A stretch of DNA of 64,000 nt from Symsagittifera roscoffensis (lineage: Eukaryota; Xenacoelomorpha; Acoela; Convolutidae). Of this stretch, positions 31,844-43,959 are shown in pieces (position 1 is the first letter of the stretch; the number at the start of each line of letters is the position of its first letter). The stretch covers positions 40,026,530-40,090,529 of the forward strand of contig NC_087064.1 of NCBI RefSeq assembly GCF_963678635.1, written 5' to 3'. The translations under genes and the position numbers were made by a program. The notes beneath the pieces are model-generated. The model had not been told where the DNA came from. It did no database searches and saw only the letters and a program-made list of their open reading frames with translations.

Positions 31844-32457
31844 GTCTCGGGTGGATACAAGGGTCTTGAGTTCGGGCTTGAGTGGATACAAGCGTCTTGA
31901 GTTGGGGCTTGAGCCTTGAGTGTACACAAGGGTCTTGAGTTAAGGGTGGACGGAACACAGCAATATTAAGCTTTATTTTATGTCATGACAGTAAAACTGA
32001 AAAATTTTGATCCAAATTGCACGGTGCTAAAACATAAACAGATCTGCATGATTTTATACTAAATTAAACATTTGTAACAATGCACGCAAATATGATGTTT
32101 AGCTCATTGGGGTCACCAAGTAATTGACTGACCAACAAAACAACCATTTTATCAAGACTGTTTAATACAATTTTAGAAGCTTGTGAAGGGGGATTACATG
32201 GTAAGAAATGAACAGTTTCAAAATTCGATTTTGTTTTCAGATCGAATTTGATTAATAATCAAGAAGAATCAAACTGAGGCAATCAATATCAAAAAACAAG
32301 AGTATCAGTGAGGATCTAGTAATTCAAGCTGTGCTACGGTATTTTCTTGAGTGTTCATCTGGTACGGTTTTCTCTTGAGTGATAATCTGGTACGATATTT
32401 CTTGAGTGGTCAGTAACTTCCAATAATGGCTGATCGTTTCCAGCAGCACTGAAGTCG
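31844..32457 (+). other. unit 2 leader/intergenic segment (N)
   Basis: As in unit 1, with one CTTGAGT repeat fewer at its start and isolated substitutions. Confidence 0.4.
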
Positions 32458-33296
32458 ATGCCAGCGGCACTGAAGAAGCCGACACTTGATAAGTTATACC
32501 GGCGTCTGAGGGATCTGGACCATTCCCAGGTGGACGAAAGGATGGCAGTGATGCTCAATTCCATCTTGCAGCTAGAATCTCAAGGAGATGGCAGGGAGTC
32601 AGGATGGAAGCGGTGCTGATGGTTGGAATATCAAACCAGGAGCAGACAAAATGGCTGTCTTGGAATACCGATGGAGGTTTGAGAGGATTTGACTTGGCGA
32701 GAAATCCTGGCTTGAGTAACACCACGGAGTATGGTGCTGGCGAGTTTCATCTCCAAACCAGGCCAGCCACGATGACCGCGGCTCAGTCCAGCAGCAAACC
32801 CGCGTCAATCATAGGAGCTCAGCAGACGGAGGAGGCAAATCCAGATGTTAGCAAACTTAGAAGGGAGCTGGAGAGGATCCAAAAAAAACGGGATTAAGCT
32901 ACTCTGGATAGGGATAAAGCTACTCTTGATAGGGATAAAGCTACTCTTGATAGGGATCAAGCTGCTCTGGAAAGGGACAAAGCTATACTTGAGAGGTACA
33001 TGGTGAAAGCAGAATTGGAACAAACCGGGAAGGCGCAGGAAACCGAAGCCAACCGCGACCAGCTGAAGTCCGAACTTGAGCGATTGCAGAGAAGACAGCA
33101 GGAAATGGGGAGCGGCAAAGAGCGAAAGGCGAGGACACCAATTGAACCCCTGATGGCTAGATCAAGACCGGATGCGAATATCGAAGTGGATGAAGCCGCC
33201 AGGGCGAGCGGTCATTTAAATCTCGATAAGGTAGCTCAAGAAAAGATGAGCGAGGACCTGGAGATAAGGACTCCCCGGAACCAACTCCTTCTTTGA
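32458..33296 (+). pseudogene. unit 2 coiled-coil ORF
   Basis: Same product as in unit 1, with the same TAA in the DRDKATL heptads. Compared with units 1 and 3 it lacks 14 bases (TATACCTCAGATGG) near 32,630, which changes the frame relation between the first ORF and the Ser/Gln-rich segment. Confidence 0.5.
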
Positions 33297-34394
33297 GAGA
33301 TCTAAAGTTGAGCCGGATCAGACCACTGATGGTCGATGTGGCACCACTTGGACTAACGCGCGATTCGACTAGAGGTAGCCAGGCCAGTGCAGAAGCTTCG
33401 CGTCTCAAGAAGCTACAAGAGAGGTTGCAGTCGAGAACTCCCGAAAGTCCCGCATCAGAGGGGGAACCACATACCTGGAGAAAGCAACCGGTGAAAAGTG
33501 TCCTGATCTCAACTACAAAAAAAAACACTGAAGTAAGATTATACCGACACCGTAAGGAAGATTGGACGAGTGTCCAGTGCGAGAGGAGGGCGGCCTTCAA
33601 CGATGTAGCTTGGGCGGAATACTTCACGAGGTCCAGGATTTCCGAGGGCGCGGTTCACTTGATAAAAGGGGAATGTCTCGTCAGGGTTCTGACGAGGATC
33701 CAAGCACATTGGCAGGTGGAAATCTTAGTTTTTCAGGCGCGGTAATATCTCAAATGCTGGCTTCACTAGAGATGCTGGAGGTGAGGAAAATACACACGGT
33801 CACCATGATGATGGGGACTAACGACGTTTCTCTAGGCGAGTTAAGGATGATGATGAGGTTACCAGAGGAAGTAAACTGCCTCTTACAGGTGGTGAAGAAC
33901 TATTTGGATCCCACGATACAATCTGCACTGTACCGTACAACATGATGCAGGATAAAAAAGGATTGAATATGAAAGAGAGAGTGCGTCAGATCAATGGGGT
34001 AATACGAGAGGCCCACGTAAACAGTATCTTACCCTTGAGATTGCTTGATGTTGCACACATGATGGAGGATTCCTTGCCGGATGACTGCTCCATTGATGGC
34101 ATCCACCTCGACCGACCTGAAGGTGTGACGTGGTTGAATAAAGTTTTCCAGAAACATGTCAACAGTCTAGAGTCGGATTTGCTGGAGACCGGCCAATTCA
34201 CTTTTGGTCCACCTCCGAGGCCTCCTTTCTACCCAGTCAGGGCAGTGGAAGACAGGTTAGAGGAAATGATCGATTCTAGAGATAGTTCGGCGAGCAGTAG
34301 GAGCAGACAGCCGGGCTCGACTACCCTGAAGAAGGAAGTGACGGAGTCCTCTACACCGCAGAGCTCTGTAGAATCAACGGTGGTGATAGCGTAG
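33293..34394 (+). pseudogene. unit 2 SGNH/GDSL hydrolase-like domain 1
   Basis: The frames have the same lengths and breaks as unit 1, including KGECLVRVL, MGTNDVSLGE and DGIHLDRPEG. I saw no difference affecting motifs. Confidence 0.58.
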
Positions 34395-35401
34395 AAAGGG
34401 AACGGGATACATCTTTGGCGGAAGGTCCGGGAGAAGCAAACAAGGCCAGATACTTAGATAGTGAAGAACCTGGATTTGGAAGAATTGGCCTGCAGGCGAG
34501 AGTTAGTGGAGACCCTACAGCTCAAGAGCCTTTCATGAGGACCTAAGCAGTCACTAAGAACCTTGGAGACGGCGAATTTGACAGGCATCCCGGGATTGAT
34601 CTTTGGCCCTGTCAATTATCGACCCCTAAAGGAGCTGGGGATTCCATGTCTGATCGCGGAGCCACCGAAACACCGCACGGGTATAGCTACGATCAGAGTA
34701 GAAATACCGGCACAATTGCGGGTAGTGGAAAAAACTTCTTGCTCCCAAGAGCATGTGACTTCCTGACACCGCCTATGCAGGTCCGAAGTTGGCGGGGGCC
34801 CGAAATATGGAGAGGAATATGGAACGCCTCAGTTGGCCAAGGCACTGGCTGCCTATGATCGCTCGGACATGGAGCTGCTAGAGTGGTGATCGTAGCGGGA
34901 TCGGACTTCGCGGGATAGTTAAAGAAGCTGTTCTGGCCTGAGACTCTGGTCGCAGCAGTGAAATCAGAGACGCCCTGTCAACCTGAGTTGTTACTGTTTG
35001 CAGGGATGAACGACTATCTGCGCGCAGCAGGATTACTGGAGCCTTTGAGGAATGGAAAACCAACACCAAAGAAGATCTGGGAGGCGGTACAGACGTTGTT
35101 CGCCTCGATAAACGAGATATAGGAGTTGGTGGCGGCCCGATTGGGATCGAAGACAAAGGTGATGTTCACTTCATCACTTCCATACTCGAATCTACCACCC
35201 GCTCTTCAAATTGTGCACGCGGTTTTAGTCCTGATTGCGGAGGGCAGCGGACTGCGCATGCTGATGGCTGCTCCGAACCGAGAGCTGGAGCCGGAGAACT
35301 TGCCACTCCTGAAATCCGAGGTGGCAGCGGCCTGGGCGGACGTGTCTCATGCCCTGAGAGGTTTCTATGAGCTGGCGAACATTTTGATTGTGTTGAACTA
35401 A
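34395..35401 (+). pseudogene. unit 2 linker and SGNH-like domain 2
   Basis: As unit 1 (AARVVIVAGSDFAG, FAGMNDYLRAAG), with the same two internal TAG codons. Confidence 0.42.
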
Positions 35402-35719
35402 GTGTTGTCTGGAGGTTTCAAATCTGGCTAGACAACTTAAGTTTAAGTCGGAGATAACGGACGACCATCATGTGATCAGACACTTGACCGCAAGCTTGTG
35501 ATTCCGGAGCATGGAACTCACAATTGTAAGCTCTATGAGTAGCTCGAGGCGGCCCACCATGATCGCAGGAACGTGGCGGGTGCGGAGAAGCAGCTGGAGT
35601 CGATGGTTTATCGCCTGACACGAGAGAGGAAGATGGCAGTTCCTGACGCCGTGGCTAGAGTGTGACGGACAAAACGAAGGAAACGGCACTTCCACTGATA
35701 AAAACAGGTGAGGTAATTA

Positions 35720-36286
35720 ATGCAGAATCAACTTGAGCAGGCCGAGAAGAAGGATTTAACAGTGGGGACGTTCGTCTCCTTCGCAAACGACAAGACCGTC
35801 AACGGTTTTTGGAGGGATAATGCCACGGATCCCGATTGATGGTGTTGAATTTTATAGGCCAGTTACTATGCACGATGGGTGGAAAACGAGAAAGCCCGAT
35901 CGAGGCCTATCCAAAGTTCTGGACGTTGAATCCCCTGGGGAAACAGACCAGAGAAGTCTTGAGGATACCAGAGACTTGGACGGAGGCGTTTTACTTGATA
36001 AGACAAGAGCTAGAGATGATTCTAGAGCCGAATGTGTTACCGGCCACCCTCCCGAAGTTTTCCACGGTGAGGCGGATGACTTTGGTAATGAACATTCCGA
36101 TGCTGGTACCGTCAGTGCAAGCAAGAGATGCTGTGGAACGGTAACAAAGTGCGTTCACGCAATGCTGGGATCCCCTGTTCATTGGGTACTCTGCAGCTGC
36201 ATACTTCCACTCGAGCGAAATCGAAATAAACTATTGGACGACCGAGGCCAAGAAAATGAGGTACTCGATGATGCTGACACGAAGAC
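35720..36286 (+). pseudogene. unit 2 helical C-terminal region
   Basis: Matches unit 1, but CAA to TAA after RDAVER (36,142-36,144) shortens the main frame. Small differences include KFWTLNP instead of KFWKLNP and EPNVLP instead of EPDVLP, shared with unit 3. Confidence 0.42.
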
Positions 36287-36731
36287 GACGCGCGATGAGG
36301 ACATCGATCTTGAGTCCGGGGAGTATGTGCCAGTCGGTCACATGTGGAAGATTGTCCTTAATTTTGGGGAAAGTAATTTTGAAAAGTTCGAATCGACCAG
36401 GTCATGCTCAAGTTTGTCGCGAAAACTGAAAATGAGAGGTTAATTTTGTCAGAAGACTCGAAAAATAATTGCGGAAAAGTCGATAAAAAATTGTGCTGGA
36501 TTAAAATAGCTATTCGCGATTTTACTAAAATCATCAATCTGAGTAGAGCTGTCTTGTTTCCGACAGAGAACAACGAGAAATCAAACGAGAGTGTCATCGC
36601 TGGTCAAGAGAGAACCTTGATTGGGCAGGCGGACGAGTGAAGCTGCCTAAAGGTCAAAACGACAAAACTTCTTGGGTGAAAACTCCTCATTCCCAAAAAA
36701 TTCTAGTTGCTTTACTAATATTATTTACTTA
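36287..36731 (+). pseudogene. module T of unit 2: alternative C-terminus and 3' UTR
   Basis: Begins precisely where unit 1 switches to the macro module. One plus frame has TRDEDIDLESGEYVPVGHMW and KIVLNFGESNFEKF. After a frameshift near 36,385 another carries MLKFVAKTENERLI, NNCGKVDKKLCWIKIAIRDF, TKIINLSRAVLFP and SVIAGQERTLIGQADE, ending at 36,640. The 3' UTR (GCCTAAAGGTCAAAACGAC on) ends TATTATTTACTTA. The part after the frameshift occurs in every T copy, including 48.2 kb. I infer it is the normal end of the polyprotein. No family recognised. Confidence 0.45.
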
Positions 36732-37281
36732 GACTTATTTACTTATTTACTTATTTACTTGAGTTAAGGGTGGACGGAACACAGCAATATTAAGCTTTAT
36801 TTTATGTCATGACAGTAAAACTGAAAAATTTTGATCCAAATTGCACGGTGCTAAAACATAAACAGATCTGCATGATTTTATACTAAATTAAACATTTGTA
36901 ACAATGCACGCAAATATGATGTTTAGCTCATTGGGGTCACCAAGTAATTGACTGACCAACAAAACAACCATTTTATCAAGACTGTTTAATACAATTTTAG
37001 AAGCTTGTGAAGGGGGATTACATGGTAAGAAATGAACAGTTTCAAAATTCGATTTTGTTTTCAGATCGAATTTGATTAATAATCAAGAAGAATCAAACTG
37101 AGGCAATCAATATCAAAAAACAAGAGTATCAGTGAGGATCTAGTAATTCAAGCTGTGCTACGGTATTTTCTTGAGTGTTCATCTGGTACGGTTTTCTCTT
37201 GAGTGATAATCTGGTACGATATTTCTTGAGTGGTCAGTAACTTCCAATAATGGCTGATCGTTTCCAGCAGCACTGAAGTCG
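36732..37281 (+). other. unit 3 leader (N), shortened
   Basis: TTATTTAC tandem tract, then the leader from GTTAAGGGTGGACGGAACAC onwards, as in units 1 and 2. Confidence 0.4.
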
Positions 37282-38134
37282 ATGCCAGCGGCACTGAAGA
37301 AGCCGACACTTGATAAGTTATACCGGCGTCTGAGGGATCTGGACCATTCCCAGGTGGACGAAAGGATGGCAGTGATGCTCAATTCCATCTTGCAGCTAGA
37401 ATCTCAAGGAGATGGCAGGGAGTCAGGATGGAAGCGGTGCTGATGGTTGGTATACCTCAGATGGAATATCAAACCAGGAGCAGACAAAATGGCTGTCTTG
37501 GAATACCGATGGAGGTTTGAGAGGATTTGACTTGGCGAGAAATCCTGGCTTGAGTAACACCACGGAGTATGGTGCTGGCGAGTTTCATCTCCAAACCAGG
37601 CCAGCCACGAGGACCGCGGCTCAGTCCAGCAGCAAACCCGCGTCAATCATAGGAGCTCAGCAGACGGAGGAGGCAAATCCAGATGTTAGCAAACTTAGAA
37701 GGGAGCTGGAGAGGATCCAAAAAAAACGGGATTAAGCTACTCTGGATAGGGATAAAGCTACTCTTGATAGGGATAAAGCTACTCTTGATAGGGATCAAGC
37801 TGCTCTGGAAAGGGACAAAGCTATACTTGAGAGGTACATGGTGAAAGCAGAATTGGAACAAACCGGGAAGGCGCAGGAAACCGAAGCCAACCGCGACCAG
37901 CTGAAGTCCGAACTTGAGCGATTGCAGAGAAGACAGCAGGAAATGGGGAGCGGCAAAGAGCGAAAGGCGAGGACACCAATTGAACCCCTGATGGCTAGAT
38001 CAAGACCGGATGCGAATATGGAAGTGGATGAAGCCGCCAGGGCGAGCGGTCATTTAAATCTCGATAAGGTAGCTCAAGAAAAGATGAGCGAGGACCTGGA
38101 GATAAGGACTCCCCGGAACCAACTCCTTCTTTGA
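37282..38134 (+). pseudogene. unit 3 coiled-coil ORF
   Basis: As unit 1, without the 14-base deletion of unit 2 and with the shared TAA in the heptads. Confidence 0.5.
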
Positions 38135-39233
38135 GAGATCTAAAGTTGAGCCGGATCAGACCACTGATGGTCGATGTGGCACCACTTGGACTAACGCGCG
38201 ATTCGACTAGAGGTAGCCAGGCCAGTGCAGAAGCTTCGCGTCTCAAGAAGCTACAAGAGAGGTTGCAGTCGAGAACTCCCGAAAGTCCCGCATCAGAGGG
38301 GGAACCACATACCTGGAGAAAGCAACCGGTGAAAAGTGTCCTGATCTCAACTACAAAAAAAAAACACTGAAGTAAGATTATACCGACACCGTAAGGAAGA
38401 TTGGACGAGTGTCCAGTGCGAGAGGAGGGCGGCCTTCAACGATGTAGCTTGGGCGGAATACTTCACGAGGTCCAGGATTTCCGAGGGCGCGGTTCACTTG
38501 ATAAAAGGGGAATGTCTCGTCAGGGTTCTGACGAGGATCCAAGCACATTGGCAGGTGGAAATCTTAGTTTTTCAGGCGCGGTAATATCTCAAATGCTGGC
38601 TTCACTAGAGATGCTGGAGGTGAGGAAAATACACACGGTCACCATGATGATGGGGACTAACGACGTTTCTCTAGGCGAGTTAAGGATGATGATGAGGTTA
38701 CCAGAGGAAGTAAACTGCCTCTTACAGGTGGTGAAGAACTATTTGGATCCCACGATACAATCTGCACTGTACCGTACAACATGATGCAGGATAAAAAAAG
38801 ATTGAATATGAAAGAGAGAGTGCGTCAGATCAATGGGGTAATACGAGAGGCCCACGTAAACAGTATCTTACCCTTGAGATTGCTTGATGTTGCACACATG
38901 ATGGAGGATTCCTTGCCGGATGACTGCTCCATTGATGGCATCCACCTCGACCGACCTGAAGGTGTGACGTGGTTGAATAAAGTTTTCCAGAAACATGTCA
39001 ACAGTCTAGAGTCGGATTTGCTGGAGACCGGCCAATTCACTTTTGGTCCACCTCCGAGGCCTCCTTTCTACCCAGTCAGGGCAGTGGAAGACAGGTTAGA
39101 GGAAATGATCGATTCTAGAGATAGTTCGGCGAGCAGTAGGAGCAGACAGCCGGGCTCGACTACCCTGAAGAAGGAAGTGACGGAGTCCTCTACACCGCAG
39201 AGCTCTGTAGAATCAACGGTGGTGATAGCGTAG
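38131..39233 (+). pseudogene. unit 3 SGNH/GDSL hydrolase-like domain 1
   Basis: Same motifs as units 1 and 2. An extra A in a poly-A run (38,354-38,363; ten As instead of nine) adds a frameshift upstream of the hydrolase part, ending the leading frame at 38,370 after STTKKKH. K to R occurs in MQDKKRLNMKE. Confidence 0.57.
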
Positions 39234-40240
39234 AAAGGGAACGGGATACATCTTTGGCGGAAGGTCCGGGAGAAGCAAACAAGGCCAGATACTTAGATAG
39301 TGAAGAACCTGGATTTGGAAGAATTGGCCTGCAGGCGAGAGTTAGTGGAGACCCTACAGCTCAAGAGCCTTTCATGAGGACCTAAGCAGTCACTAAGAAC
39401 CTTGGAGACGGCGAATTTGACAGGCATCCCGGGATTGATCTTTGGCCCTGTCAATTATCGACCCCTAAAGGAGCTGGGGATTCCATGTCTGATCGCGGAG
39501 CCACCGAAACACCGCACGGGTATAGCTACGATCAGAGTAGAAATACCGGCACAATTGCGGGTAGTGGAAAAAACTTCTTGCTCCCAAGAGCATGTGACTT
39601 CCTGACACCGCCTATGCAGGTCCGAAGTTGGCGGGGGCCCGAAATATGGAGAGGAATATGGAACGCCTCAGTTGGCCAAGGCACTGGCTGCCTATGATCG
39701 CTCGGACATGGAGCTGCTAGAGTGGTGATCGTAGCGGGATCGGACTTCGCGGGATAGTTAAAGAAGCTGTTCTGGCCTGAGACTCTGGTTGCAGCAGTGA
39801 AATCAGAGACGCCCTGTCAACCTGAGTTGTTACTGTTTGCAGGGATGAACGACTATCTGCGCGCAGCAGGATTACTGGAGCCTTTGAGGAATGGAAAACC
39901 AACACCAAAGAAGATCTGGGAGGCGGTACAGACGTTGTTCGCCTCGATAAACGAGATATAGGAGTTGGTGGCGGCCCGATTGGGATCGAAGACAAAGGTG
40001 ATGTTCACTTCATCACTTCCATACTCGAATCTGCCACCCGCTCTTCAAATTGTGCACGCGGTTTTAGTCCTGATTGCGGAGGGCAGCGGACTGCGCATGC
40101 TGATGGCTGCTCCGAACCGAGAGCTGGAGCCGGAGAACTTGCCACTCCTGAAATCCGAGGTGGCAGCGGCCTGGGCGGACGTGTCTCATGCCCTGAGAGG
40201 TTTCTATGAGCTGGCGAACATTTTGATTGTGTTGAACTAA
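39234..40240 (+). pseudogene. unit 3 linker and SGNH-like domain 2
   Basis: Same content and same internal stops as in units 1 and 2. Confidence 0.42.
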
Positions 40241-40558
40241 GTGTTGTCTGGAGGTTTCAAATCTGGCTAGACAACTTAAGTTTAAGTCGGAGATAACGGA
40301 CGACCATCATGTGATCAGACACTTGACCGCAAGCTTGTGATTCCGGAGCATGGAACTCACAATTGTAAGCTCTATGAGTAGCTCGAGGCGGCCCACCATG
40401 ATCGCAGGAACGTGGCGGGTGCGGAGAAGCAGCTGGAGTCGATGGTTTATCGCCTGACACGAGAGAGGAAGATGGCAGTTCCTGACGCCGTGGCTAGAGT
40501 GTGACGGACAAAACGAAGGAAACGGCACTTCCACTGATAAAAACAGGTGAGGTAATTA

Positions 40559-41125
40559 ATGCAGAATCAACTTGAGCAGGCCGAGAAGAAGGATTTAACA
40601 GTGGGGACGTTCGTCTCCTTCGCAAACGACAAGACCGTCAACGGTTTTTGGAGGGATAATGCCACGGATCCCGATTGATGGTGTTGAATTTTATAGGCCA
40701 GTTACTATGCACGATGGGTGGAAAACGAGAAAGCCCGATCGAGGCCTATCCAAAGTTCTGGACGTTGAATCCCCTGGGGAAACAGACCAGAGAAGTCTTG
40801 AGGATACCAGAGACTTGGACGGAGGCGTTTTACTTGATAAGACAAGAGCTAGAGATGATTCTAGAGCCGAATGTGTTACCGGCCACCCTCCCGAAGTTTT
40901 CCACGGTGAGGCGGATGACTTTGGTAATGAACATTCCGATGCTGGTACCGTCAGTGCAAGCAAGAGATGCTGTGGAACGGTAACAAAGTGCGTTCACGCA
41001 ATGCTGGGATCCCCTGTTCATTGGGTACTCTGCAGCTGCATACTTCCACTCGAGCGAAATCGAAATAAACTATTGGACGACCGAGGCCAAGAAAATGAGG
41101 TACTCGATGATGCTGACACGAAGAC
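40559..41125 (+). pseudogene. unit 3 helical C-terminal region
   Basis: Same as unit 2, including the TAA after RDAVER (40,981-40,983). Confidence 0.42.
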
Positions 41126-41577
41126 GACGCGCGATGAGGACATCGATCTTGAGTCCGGGGAGTATGTGCCAGTCGGTCACATGTGGAAGATTGTCCTTAA
41201 TTTTGGGGAAAGTAATTTTGAAAAGTTCGAATCGACCAGGTCATGCTCAAGTTTGTCGCGAAAACTGAAAATGAGAGGTTAATTTTGTCAGAAGACTCGA
41301 AAAATAATTGCGGAAAAGTCGATAAAAAATTGTGCTGGATTAAAATAGCTATTCGCGATTTTACTAAAATCATCAATCTGAGTAGAGCTGTCTTGTTTCC
41401 GACAGAGAACAACGAGAAATCAAACGAGAGTGTCATCGCTGGTCAAGAGAGAACCTTGATTTGGCAGGCGGACGAGTGAAGCTGCCTAAAGGTCAAAACG
41501 ACAAAACTTCTTGGGTGAAAACTCCTCATTCCCAAAAAATTCTAGTTGCTTTACTAATATTATTTACTTAATTCAAC
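41126..41577 (+). pseudogene. module T of unit 3
   Basis: As in unit 2, including the VLNFGES variant (the satellite copies have VLDFGES), with G to W in the last residues (LIWQADE). It ends TATTATTTACTTAATTCAA, the joint used by the following satellite repeats. Confidence 0.45.
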
Positions 41578-43574
41578 GGTAACAAAGTGCGAACGGTAAC
41601 AAAGTGCGTTCACGCAATGCTGGGATCCCCTGTTCATTGGGTACTCTGCAGCTGCATACTTCCACTCGAGCGAAATCGAAATAAACTATTGGACGACCGA
41701 GGCCAAGAAAATGAGGTACTCGATGATGCTGACACGAAGACGACGCGCGATGAGGACATCGATCTTGAGTCCGGGGAGTATGTGCCAGTCGGTCACATGT
41801 GGAAGATTGTCCTTGATTTTGGGGAAAGTAATTTTGAAAAGTTCGAATCGACCAGGTCATGCTCAAGTTTGTCGCGAAAACTGAAAATCAGAGGTTATTT
41901 TTGTCAGAAGACTCGAAAAATAATTGCGGAAAAGTCGACAAAAAATTGTGCTGGAATAAAATAGCTATTCGCGATTTTACTAAAATCATCAATCTGAGTA
42001 GAGCTGTCTTGTTCCCGAAGGAGAACAACGACAAATCAAACGAGAGTGTCATCGCTGGGCAAGAGAGAACCTTGATTGGGCAGGCGGACGAGTGAAGCTG
42101 CCTAAAGGTCAAAACGACAAAACTTCTTGGGTCAAAACTCCTCATTCCCAAAAAATTCTAGTTGCTTTACTTATATTATTTACTTAATTCAACGGTAACA
42201 AAGTGCGAACGGTAACAAAGTGCGTTCACGCAATGCTGGGATCCCCTGTCCATTGGGTACTCTGCAGCTTCATACTTCCACTCGAGCGAAATCGAAATAA
42301 ACTATTGGACGACCGAGGCCAAGAAAATGAGGTACTCGATGATGCTGACACGAAGACGACGCGCGATGAGGACATCGATCTTGAGTCCGGGGAGTATGTG
42401 CCAGTCGGTCACATGTGGAAGATTGTCCTTGATTTTGGGGAAAGCAATTTTGAAAAGTTCGAATAGACCAGGTCATGCTCAAGTTTGTCGCGAAAACTGA
42501 AAACCAGAGGTTAATTTTGTCAGAAGACTCGAAAAATAATTGCGGAAAAGTCGATAAAAAATTGTGCTGGAATAAAATAGCTTTTCGCGATTTTACTAAA
42601 ATCATCAATCTGAGTAGAGCTGTCTTGTTCCCGAAGAAGAACAACGAGAAATCAAACGAGAGTGTCATCGCTGGGCAAGAGAGAACCTTGATTGGGCAGG
42701 CGGACGAGTGAAGCTGCCTAAAGGTCAAAACGACAAAACTTCTTGGGTCAAAACTCCTCATTCCCAAAACATTCTAGTTGCTTTACTTATTTTATTTACT
42801 TAATTCAACAGTAACAAAGTGCGAACGGTAACAAAGTGCGTTCACGCAATGCTGGGATCCCCTGTTCATTGGGTACTCTGCAGCTGCATACTTCCACTCG
42901 AGCGAAATCGAAATAAACTATTGGACGACCGAGGCCAAGAAAATGAGGTACTCGATGATGCTGACACGAAGACGACGCGCGATGAGGACATCGATCTTGA
43001 GTCCGGGGAGTATGTGCCAGTCGGTCACATGTGGAAGATTGTCCTTGATTTTGGGGAAAGTAATTTTGAAAAGTTCGAATCGACCAGGTCATGCTCAAGT
43101 TTGTCGCGAAAACTGAAAATCAGAGGTTAATTTTGTCAGAAGACTCGAAAAAAAATTGCGGAAAAGTCGATAAAAAATTGTGCTGGAATAAAATAGCTAT
43201 TCGCGATTTTACTAAAATCATCAATCTGAGTAGAGCTGTCTTGTTCCCGAAGGAGAACAACGAGAAATCAAACGAGAATGTCATCGCTGGGCAAGAGAGA
43301 ACCTTGATTGGGCAGGCGGACGAGTGAAGCTGCCTAAAGGTCAAAACGACAAAACTTCTTGGGTCAAAACTCCTCATTCCCAAAAAATTCTAGTTGCTTT
43401 ACTTATATTATTTACTTAATTCAACAGTAACAAAGTGCGAACGGTAACAAAGTGCGTTCACGCAATGCTGGGATCCCCTGTTCATTGGGTACTCTGCAGC
43501 TGCATACTTCCACTCGAGCGAAATCGAAATAAACTATTGGACGACCGAGGCCAAGAAAATGAGGTACTCGACGA
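41578..43574 (+). repeat. 616-bp satellite made from the element's 3' end (three copies and a partial)
   Basis: Units start at about 41,578, 42,194, 42,810 and 43,426 (616 bp apart). Each holds the last part of the helical region (from ACGGTAACAAAGTGCGTTCA) plus the whole T module. Each joint carries a doubled AACGGTAACAAAGTGCG. The last copy stops at about 43,574 and fuses to another sequence. Copies differ at scattered sites: GAATCG versus GAATAG at 42,464, and GAAGGAGAACAAC versus GACAGAGAACAAC. Open frames on both strands here are repeats of the T frames and their shadows. Confidence 0.88.
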
Positions 43575-43942
43575 TGCCGAGGTGCGATGTACGTGCTGTA
43601 AAGAAAAAGCTTGAGAAGGCCGCGTTCGAGAAAAGGGACCCAGAATATGATGACGGTCGAATAATAAAGGAGGAAGGACAACTGGGTCTGAAGGCAGAAT
43701 CAAGATGCAGCACGAGGAAGCATCTGGCACCCTATGGACTGGAGAAAGTAGAAATACAGCATGAGGGATGTAGGCTTGGTGCGGCTGGCGTTCTCTATAT
43801 GTCTCTGACGGAGTATAAGCAGGACCCAGTAACGTCTTCACCTCTGTCGATTGACACCCTTGGAGACCAACGGAATCTCCCAGTAGAAAACAGGTTTGAG
43901 GATACCTTGAAGCGGGAACGTACTGAAGTGACCGAAGGGTAG
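43559..43942 (+). pseudogene. element X frame 1
   Basis: The first ~6 codons belong to the satellite (MRYSTM). Unique sequence follows: CDVRAVKKKLEKAAFEKRDP, GLEKVEIQHEGCRLGAAGVL, YMSLTEYKQDPVTSS. Mixed helix and strand, no known domain. It ends at TAG 43,940-43,942 and is followed by a broken acidic stretch. Confidence 0.3.
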
Positions 43943-43959
43943 AGAATGGAAGAAGCTCT

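Larger units (their letters stand above)
31844..36731 (+). mobile_element. array unit 2
   Basis: Near-identical to unit 1 from the leader to GCTGACACGAAGAC (36,273-36,286), then ends in module T instead of the macro module. The offset to unit 3 is 4,838 bp. By eye only scattered single-base changes separate units, so the tandem copies are very young or partly an assembly duplication. Confidence 0.7.
36732..41577 (+). mobile_element. array unit 3
   Basis: Third tandem unit, same structure as unit 2 and ending in module T. The joint with unit 2 is a short TTATTTAC repeat tract (36,727-36,763) leading into GAGTTAAGGGTGGACGG, so the CTTGAG-repeat part of the leader is missing here. Confidence 0.7.

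Noticed and set aside
26554-41577. Array as a giant rotifer-type Terminon or other telomeric element
   Set aside because: GDSL-like domains are shared, but no Athena-type RT or telomeric repeats are present in the units.
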